From positions 2,384,633-2,448,632 of the forward strand of contig CALYLW010000130.1 of NCBI GenBank assembly GCA_944989445.1: DNA of 64,000 bases. The letters run 5' to 3'. Within the stretch, counting starts at the first letter, position 1; every line of letters begins with the position of its first letter. A program made the translations under genes and the position numbers. The notes below the pieces were generated by a model that saw only the letters and a program-made list of their open reading frames with translations, ran no database searches and was not told where the DNA came from. This DNA comes from Ampullaceana balthica (Eukaryota; Mollusca; Gastropoda; Lymnaeidae). Below, piece after piece: positions 1 to 10,100 of the stretch.

Positions 1-1082
1 CCATTGTGGCGGCTGCCTTGCCAATTCTACAACAACGACAACAAAAACCCACAAAAATGAAAATAAAAAAGGTTTTCAGTTTCTTGTCTATATTTATTGT
101 TTTCTTGCCTAGACTTTTTTTTCGTGTCTACATTGCTTGGTGTCTTGTTATATGGCTTATTGTCTTTACTGTTTAACTTTGTTTTCTTGACTATATTGTT
201 GAGTGCCTTTGCTATATTGCTTTTTTTTCTTCTTTTTTTCTTCCATTTTTAATTTGTGTATGTTTTCTTGCACATTTTGCTTTGTTTCTAATATGACTAC
301 GATATCCACCAACATTTGTTTCAACTGTATATTGTATAGTTCCCCGAGACTTTCAAGGCATAAATCTTTGGTTTCTTTCCTTTAATCTTTCTTTGTGATT
401 TACCTCAAATGTTGTCCCTTGTGTCCCTTACACAAAAGAAAATGTGTAAGTCTAAATGCAATTTTGAAAGCTTGAGTTTTCTACTGAATGTTATAGTTGT
501 TTGTGTGAATTGTGATCACACACTACCTTACACTAAACTTTACCTATCTATTGAGTTAGATTAAATGGATGAGAAGATAAAAAAGCTACGGTAGCCTTTT
601 TAAGCTTCTCTCTTCACATTTCCTTAACAACCCACGGTCATCTCATACTGTTTGGTCATTCTGACTGGTCGCTTACCGCTGAGAGGTCATCTCACGCTGA
701 AAGGTCATGTAAAACTAAGGCAAGCAATGTCTACCTTCGTAATGGGTTTTCCCTCTTCACACAAACTCAGTTGTCAAACGACCAGTTCAATCACTGTTAA
801 ATTTGACAGCCAGTTCATAATGATACACGATCATTCTAAAAGTGGACCATGCGTCATAGCTATTCCCACAAACAATTATAGTCCATGCGTCATGTACATA
901 AATAGAACTTGTGACAAGGGCACTTCCTGGCAGTTGGTAATAGAGGGGCTGTCATTATCTACACTTGTGAATGCCACATACGGCTGCTAAAGGCTTCGAA
1001 TATCCGTCAGAAATCTTTGTGTGCCTCTTATCATCACTTCTTTTCTTTGATCATCTTCACATTCCCTTATTGTAGAGGGTGA
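1..1082. other. No confident gene; one orphan open frame
   Basis: AT-rich DNA with T-rich tracts near 100-240. The gene ending at 12509 must have earlier exons, which could lie here or left of the window, but none could be fixed by phase. A frame at 652-990 (+) is open for 112 codons and holds six cysteines and an NRT glycosylation-type site near its end. It opens with TTG rather than ATG, has no recognised domain and could be chance. Confidence 0.4.
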
Positions 1083-1085
1083 GGG

Positions 1086-1340
1086 TAGCATTAAGTGCTG
1101 TGGTGTGGTAGCATTAAGTGCTGTGGTGTGGTAGCATTAAGTGCTATAGTGTGGTAGCGTTAAGTGCTGTGGAGTGGTAGCATTAAGTGCTGTGGTGTGG
1201 TAGCATTAAGTGCTGTGGTGTGGTAGCATTAAGTGCTGTGGTGTGGTAGCATTAAGTGCTGTGGTGTGGTAGCATTAAGTGATGTGGTGTGGTAGCATTA
1301 AGTGCTGTGGTGTGGTAGCATTAAGTGCTGTGGTGTGGTA
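1086..1340. repeat. 23-bp minisatellite, about 11 copies
   Basis: Unit TGGTGTGGTAGCATTAAGTG plus three bases, repeated head to tail with few changes. Its near-identity suggests recent expansion. It lies upstream of the first exon seen. Confidence 0.9.
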
Positions 1341-1375
1341 GAGTTGGGATTGAAGATGCCCTTGTCCCTAATTAC

Positions 1376-1505
1376 TTATCGACATTGTATTTCTCTGCCC
1401 CTGATAAAATATAATTGTATTTCTCTGCCCCTGATAATATATTAGCATTGCATTTCTCCGCGCCTGATAATAAATGAGCATTGCATTTTTCTGCCTCTGA
1501 TAAAA
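1376..1505. repeat. About 31-bp minisatellite, 4 copies
   Basis: Degenerate tandem copies of a unit containing GCATTTCTCTGCCCCTGATA. Copies differ by small indels. Confidence 0.8.
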
Positions 1506-1628
1506 CAGCTGACAAAATATACCTCTGCCTCCGGTTTCTCCCCCACAAAAAGTCATCTAAATCAAGCAAGTAGTAGAAATGATATTGCGAGTATATGGTT
1601 GGGATTAATTAAACTCTTCTTATTTCAG

Positions 1629-4600
1629 GACATGCCCATGTGTCACGTACCACCACCACCCCTCCCTTTCACGGCGCATGTCATTCGGGGGGTTTAACGC
1701 GGACGTTCTTAAAAATACATGGAAATCTCCGTTTGGGTAGGTGGGGGTCTCGTGCCAGGGAACGTGTTTTTGACAAGAAAAGAAATTGTTTTGAAAAGAT
1801 GAGTCAAGTTCATGGAGTCAGTAGGGGGAGGGAGGTCTAACTTTAAAAGTGAGAGTTGGAACCAACTCTACGTCCTATGTTCTGTCGTAGACCTCATGTA
1901 GCTTTGGCCTATAACTAACTATACGTCCTATTTTCTATCGTAGACAACATGTAGCTTTGGCCTATAACTAACTATACGTCCTATGTTCTGTCGTAGACCA
2001 CATGTAGCTTTGGCCTATAACTAACTATACGTCCTATGTTCTATCGTAGACAACATGTAGCTTTGGCCTATAACTAACTATACGTCCTATGTTCTGTCGT
2101 AGACCACATGTAGCTTTGGCCTATAACTAACTATACGTCCTATGTTCTGTCGTAGACCACATGTAGCTTTGGCCTATAATTAACTATATGTCCTATGTTC
2201 TATCGTAGACAACATGTAGCTTTGGCCTATAACTAACTATACGTCCTATGTTCTGTCGTAGACCACATGTAGCTTTGGCCTATAACTAACTATACGTCCT
2301 ATGTTCTATCGTAGACAACATGTAGCTTTGGCCTATAACTAACTATGTTTGTGAAAAGTTTGTTTTAAAAAATGGAAAAGAATTACAATAGACGAAGCAG
2401 CTATTAAAATTAGCTGCCTGTGTATGGACATGCATAGATCTACTCACCATCTTTCTCGTGTTTCTAAGTTATAGATATATTTACCATCTTATTCGCGTTA
2501 TTTATTCGTTAAAAGGAAATTTCGTTAGTTTTTAAAAAATGATAAACCCATTCTCCAATTAATCATATGACATGAATGTTTTGTTACTTATACATTAAAT
2601 ACATAACAGACATGTCCTGAGACAAATCTCCAACATATATAATGCTCAAATTTTATGTTTAAAAATGGCGAAGAAAAACCTAGATGCAAATTGAAATGAG
2701 TTTAAGAAACTCCTCTCTTGGGAGATATACATCGAACTGTAGTACTTATCTTATTTACATAACTATACAACAGTATCAAAAGAGAGGTTTTGTGCCTGTG
2801 TGTCAATAAATGGTGAATTCTGTGTCCATAATATGACAAAGAAGTTGCTCTAGGTTGAGTTATGCATCATTAAATTATAGACGTGTGTATGTTTTGACTT
2901 TTATTGCTAATATCACAAATCTTTGGTGACGCGATTGATTTCAAAGGTAGAAATTTTTTTTAATGGTTTAGTGTGAAAAATTAGATAAGGGTCACTGATA
3001 AAAATTGAAGTTTTTTAATTTAATTAATATTGAAGAGTATATGTTTTAGACTTAAGACTGTTGTCAGACTAGGTTGCATGTGAGTTATTGAGCGGTATAT
3101 GCGTACAGCTGAAAAAGACACAGCAATGTGTTTTCATTTACATTAAATGTTAGTTTTACTATGTCAGTAAGCTGAGGAAGGCATCTTGCCAAAACGCTTG
3201 TTTCCTTGCTGTGTGTTTTTAGGCTGACCTTCACCTTATTCAATAACTAAATGACAGCTTACTATTGACGGCATCGCTAAAGCCTCGTTAATTCAGCAAA
3301 CTTTTCATCTCTGTACACTGTACAGCTATACCATGGAATTTTTTTTACCTTTATAACACAAATGTATTTACAGAAAAAATACAGTAAAAATGAAACTGCG
3401 ACTTCATTAACTCTATCAACCAACAAAGCAATGACATTTAGACCATGTCCTCTATCCCCAGTGTCCGTGAAAGCGTTGTACCAGAAATATAAAATCAAGC
3501 AGATTTTCATGTCCGTCCCATCCATGACGAAAGGAACACCGGAAATTCCCGCTAAAAAAATCCATCTGGGAGAGTGGAAGTGGGATATGAAGGTGAGTTT
3601 CTAATTGAAATAAAGCTCATTCTGAAATTTAGCTCAATCTGAAATTTAGCTCAGTCTAAAATTTAGCTCAATCTGAAATTTAGCCCAGTCTGAAATTTAG
3701 CTCAGTCTGAAATATAGCTCAGTCAGAAATTTTGCTCAGTCTGAAATATAGCTGAGTCGGAAATTTAGCTCAATCTGAAATTTAGCTCAGTCTGAAATAT
3801 AGCTGAGTCGGAAATTTAGCTCCACTATATATGCCATGAATGATGCCGTATACCCAATATTCTGAGAAGTGGAAATCTATCCAATATTCCTGGAATGTTG
3901 AATATGTCCAATGTTCTACGAAAGATGGAACAGGTCATCTATCCCAAATGTTAGGAAAGGAGCCTCTTTACTATGCCTCAGGAATGGCTCATCTATCCAA
4001 TTTCTAGGAAAGTAAATCTTACATAATTTTCTAGGAAAGGTGAATTTACATAATGAGGTAAGAAAGGTACATCAATCAGTCTTTCAGAGAAAGCGATTTT
4101 ATTTATCGTATCTGTTACAGGCGCACTTTCTATACAAACGTTTATTGCGTCCTACTTGATGTACTATTTGCTATAAGAGAACCATCACATTTCAGTCGCA
4201 CTATTATAAAGGCTAACCCAATAGTTTTTAGGAAAGAAAATTTGTTCGAAATGCAAACTTTTTGGAAAAATTAAAATCGTGGTTCATTGTGGACGGGCAA
4301 CAAAAAATTGGTATTTGAACGATGTCATTTGAGTTCATTGTCCCACCGCACCTTCCTCTAGTTCACCATATTCACAGCTCGGCAACTGTAGGGTTGGTTG
4401 ACTACGAACAATCTTTTTTTTAAAAATCCTTTATATTAACTCGTTGCGTCTGGTTGATTGTTTGATTGTTTTATTGCTTGTTGCAAAAACGTTGGATCTA
4501 TTTATAACCCTCTTCCCTGTATGCTAGCGAGCTGAAATTTTGCAGGCAGACTCGTGGCGACGATAACAATGATCTATCAAAATTTCACATCGATCGAATG

Positions 4601-7067
4601 TACTGTTATTAAGTTAATTAATGTTTAGATTATCTCTATGTATCTCTATGTATCTCTATGTATCTCTATGTAGCATGTAACTTTTTGTGCTAGACTGTCG
4701 CGGAGCGTGTTGTATTGAACAACCTTTTTAATATTTTCTGTTGCGCGGTGCGGTGCGTATTATATTGACCATACTTTTTTAAAATATATTCCCGATCTGT
4801 GAATGTAAATGCTAGCAATTGCTAGTCTGTCTCGCGGTGCGCATTATATTAAACATGTTTTTATAACACTTTTCCCGTTAACGAATCAAGCTGAAATTTA
4901 GCAGGCAGACTGTAGTAGTTTTTTTGTTTTTTTTTACTATAAATCCTTTATATATTTGAGACATAACTAAAATTTTGGATTTTCGGATTGTCGTGCGATG
5001 AGTATTTTAATGAGCATACTTTTAGTTATTTCTCGTATATAAAGGATTTATTGTCAAAAACTTTCATTTTTAGGTTTTTTTAAATTTAGTAAACGAAATA
5101 GACGCTAAAATAAAAATAAAAATGTTTGAGTGTTTTATGTGAATTAGTCAAACACAAGTTCAAACTGTATGACAAATCCTTTCATTGATGTAAGCAAATA
5201 ATTAGTATAATAAAAAAAACTACGCTCACATAAACTTAGTTAATCCTACCAATAGATTAGAATGTGAAGGAATGTAATAAGAAAGGGCGTAATTCTATAC
5301 GACAACGTCATAGCTCAGGAGTAACTTGTGAAGACGAAATAAAACACATTTCCTTTGCAGACCATGAAGGACAAGATCGGACAACTCCTGGTGTTAATTT
5401 ATCGTGAGGTTCTCTGACGCTTTTGATGAGTTCCATAAATCATGTTCAATTGAGTTGTCATTGAGAATTTGTGGGTAAAAGAAAATCGAAAGAGGTTGAT
5501 CTCAACAGTCCGGGTTGATGCATTCAGTGAGGTTATTGTCAACGCCCTGGAAGCATTAACACGTACATTTGTTCTGTTGGTTCTGTTACTCATTGTGCCT
5601 CTTTTGATTTTATCCAGGGGGGCGTTATCCCCATCGATTGCTCAAACGCTGCCGGTGGATTCGGTGGCGCTGCTAACGCTGTGAGGAACCTGTGGTGGTA
5701 CAAGGATGGTTTCTTCAACGTCACGGGGGAGTGGGACCCCATCAACACAATTTACAACGCCTACAACATCGACATGATACAGTTTGAGTAAGACTTGTTC
5801 TAACTCCTAGAGGGTATGGTAGAAGTGCGATTGATAATATTCGTTTCACTGTGATGGTATTGTAGTAGAGAAAGAATTTCTTTCACTGCCAAGGTGTAGT
5901 AGAAGTTCGAGTTAGACTTTCTGTCACTGCTACTGTATATTTTGTTGATCTTTTGTAGCTTGTTACCATGACAACCAGAACTTTAAAAATTAGTAGGTAT
6001 GAACTTCCTAAGTTGATAAAATTTCCTTTCAAAATGACTAAATGACTAAAATAACTCAAATGACTAAAATGACTCAAATAACTAAAATGACTCAGATGAC
6101 TATTCTAACAATTAAGATGTCAAAATATGTAAACCATGTTTTTCTTAATGCTTTTCATTACAAACAAAAGGGGGAATCAGAGCGTTTGTAATTATTCTTC
6201 CTTACTTAAAATGCAGTTGCTCTTTGCTGGCGATATAAATATCAATTTCACAATTTGTACCACATGCTTATAAGAGAAATTTAAAAAAATTTAATTAAAA
6301 CTTTTTTTAAAAACAAAATATGTAGTATTTAAATTGCGGGAAGTGAAAGTACATAAAAGTTATATGGGACTAACATTATCAAATGAATGTGAAATGTACG
6401 TCAGGCGCTCAATTGAAAGTTACCATTGAATTTATTAAATGGTTGAAAGGGAGAGCAGCACAAAATACTCAATACTAGACTTGCTTGGTGCCCTTTGTTG
6501 ACATGAGCGATCAACTCATTTATCAGTAGCATTATGTGAGGTTACCAAAGGTACCTGAAAGACAACCGTAGCACACATGTGACGTGTTGACATCTCTCTA
6601 ACGCAGGGTCTACGTGTCTCCAGACGAGGAGGAAGCTTCTGCCCCCCTCCCAGTGGGGGCTGCAGGCCCCACCCCCCAGGCCATGCGATGGGTCAAGTTA
6701 ATGTCGGACAAATTCATCAACCTGGATTACATAGATTTACACAGATGTAAGTATTACATAGATTTACACAGAAGTAATTATTACATAGATTTACACAGAA
6801 GTAAGTATTACATAGATTTACACAGGTGTAAGTATTACATAGATTTACACATGTGTAAGCATTACATAGATTTACACAGGTGTATTACATAGTTTTTCAA
6901 ATATGTAAGTATTACATAGATTTACACAGATGTAAGTATTGCATAGGTTTACACATAGGTTTACACATGTGTATGTACACAAATTCAAAAGATGTATTTA
7001 CATAAATTCACACAGTTTTATGTACAAAGCTTTACACAGATGTAAGTTTGCACTACGCTTTACACTG

Positions 7068-7151
<84 letters not shown>

Positions 7152-10100
7152 CGATTTTATACATTCACCATGAGTCAGTGATTTGGACAAAGGTATGTGG
7201 GTAGAATATATGAGTCTCACAATAGCTGAAATATTTCAATTTATCTTTTTTAAAGCAAGCGATGCGCTTCGTAAAGTTGTAGGAAACTAGAACAGGGGTT
7301 CTCAAACTCGAATTATTTGCCAGGCCCAAGAGGTATAGATGATGCAACGGTGGACCGCAAAGAGCCCGCAGGCCGTGAGTTTGAGACCCCTGTATTAGAC
7401 CTTACGTAGTCCAAAACTTGGTATCTCCATTGACGGGAACCTCCCTGATTTTTTTCCCTAGATCTACGTGTTCATCCACATGCCCAGTGGGTTTTGAGTG
7501 GCATCGGAGGCAGCTGAATCAAAGGTTCACAACTCACTTCAATAGTTTCATTTTTTAAATATTTACAATGCTTAGCTTTTACCTCCCTTTCACCTTTGAC
7601 TTTTATATAACATGTGAAGACTTTTAACCCAGTGCTGAAATCCTGACATCTCGTGGTAAGGGGATTTGAACTGGGTTAGGTTTCCGGTTTTAATTCTAAT
7701 CTCTCTCGGTAATCGGGCGTTTCCAAACTAATTACGGACAGGGCACAATTCTTCGTCTTGTACTAATGATGATTATTGAAAGATTGCTTCATGACTTTTA
7801 TTTCTTAAATCGCATGTGGGAGAAAAAAATCAAAACTATCTTGTTGGGTTATTCTTAGCATGCCTGTTGAGATTTTAATTGACGACGTTAAAATGTTGGA
7901 TCACATTACAAACATGAATGAGATACAAGACTCGTTGTTGTAGAGTGTAGAGCTATACACGTGTGTGTGACGGGGGCTCATGCATGAGAGCAACTGGGCA
8001 TGCAATCAAATGAACAGTTATGAGGAACGTTTGCTTCATACTTTAAAGCACGCGCAATTAGTTCAAAATAATAATCCACGGCATTTTTGTAAACATAAGT
8101 TGAATGTTGATGATATATCACCAGTGTAATAACCAACACGAAATTTAGCATTGCAAATCTGGAGCTATGTTGAGATACGGGCAAAACGATGAAGTTAAAC
8201 ACAGTTGTAGGGTGTGTAAAATCTGGGACAGGAGCCTGCAGTTTTATCCACAAGAATAAAAGTTACAATTAATTAGCATTTCTTTCTGGTTGTTTTAATA
8301 TGTTATTGTTATAATGAATAAAATGCACAAAACATTTATTTGAATATCTCATCAGGTGACGTTTATGTGTTATAATAATTTGTGTTTTTCTAAAATGTAA
8401 TCGCTTAGAGACAGATGTTTATCAACTAAAGTTTATCTTTCAATTTTGCGCATTTAAATTAGTTATGAAGATCGTCCAAGTGACAAAAATTAAAATTAAT
8501 ATGTTAAAGTAGATATAAATAAATTTGTGCATTTTCTCTTGTAAAAACTCAGTAAAGGACATATGTAAATATTTTTTTCTTATACTCTCTAAAAATTAAA
8601 TACAATGATTAAGGGACAGCCGAATATCCGGACCAAATATCGAGATTTTCGACACCATCCGGATTCGGCAAATACCTATGGCAGATCCGAATAGTATCCG
8701 GATATGAATGTAGTAAAGAATTTTTACAATTAAATTAAATTAATATTAATTAGTTTATAAAAAATATATATAAAAGTATTAAAAAGAAGAAAAGAAAACA
8801 ATAACCAGAATCAGTACATTTAACAAGAATTTTCTTCAACAACACAAAGTTTAACCGGAATTTACTAACTAGTAACTATTTTATTTACTCATGTCATTAA
8901 ATTATTTTCATTGTTATAGCTGATCTAGTAATTTTATGTTACAAAATAATTATTTTAAGTTAACTTGTAATTAATAGTTTATACTATAAACTATATAGTT
9001 AAACCAGAGCCTTGGAAACTGGGACAGGCTGAGAGTTGGCTTTCGTTTTTAATCTCTTTGACATTGACTAGTACGTTGACAGTAGTCAATCTTTCAATAC
9101 TTTCAATTCAATATTCAAATTTAAACATTTTACTTATATGATTTAAGTTATATCATTTTAATAATTTTATATTCATTTTTTTCCGTTGAACTTTAAATGG
9201 CAGTTGCAATTGTGATTTGATTTGCGAACTTAAAAATAAAAATGTTGCTTGTCTTACGTGTTATATCTTATTCAGTCTTATAATTTTAAAAGCTCTAGTC
9301 TATTGTGAATATAATAATTATACAAAATAAGTTAATTAACAAATTAAGTTATACATTAAATTATTAATATATAACAAAATAAACAAATTAACAAGCGTTG
9401 ATCCATTCAAATCATTCAAATCTACTCAAAATATAGTAAAAGAATCAATTTCAATACGAGAAAAAATATATTAAGTTAAAAAGTTACAAGTATAGATATT
9501 TCTTTACTACATAAGATAACAAACTAAGTTAAATAACAGCATATTAAACTTAAATTGTCTGAATAAAAGAACAGTTTTATTATGGTTCTAGGTCACGACT
9601 TCTTGTACATCACACTACACACTCAGTACAACACTGTTCGCTTGGTACACACTACACAGTTCGTTGAAACTTCTTCAAGTTCGTTCATTCAATTCATTGT
9701 AAAATGTTCATCGTTGACTTTGACAATGTAACAACGTCGATAGCAGATACTCTTCATTTGTAGGATAATAAATATTTTAATAAATAGTATGAAATACTTG
9801 ATATAAAGTAGTAAAGTACACCCTATTAGCTCTTACTCTTAAATGTGGAGATATCCGGATCCGGAATCAGGATACGGCAAATATTAGGGCCAAACTATCC
9901 GGATTCGGCAAATATTAGGGCCAAACTATCCGGATTCGGCAAATAGTAAAAAAACATATCAGGCTGATCCCTAACAATGATACACTATTTTCCATCTATA
10001 ACAGTGGTTCCTAACCTTTTGGGGTCCATGCACCTCTTCAGATGCCCAAAAAAGTTCATGCACCCCCTCGTGAAACTTGCAGAAAATGCATAATAAACTA

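Noticed and set aside
1640..1840. Open frame read from 1640 through the exon and past its donor
   Set aside because: Different frame from the phase-consistent exon at 1629-1736, and it reads through the GTAGGT donor.
6939..7151. Open frame running through the (TA)n tract
   Set aside because: Alternating Ile-Tyr from a microsatellite; not coding.
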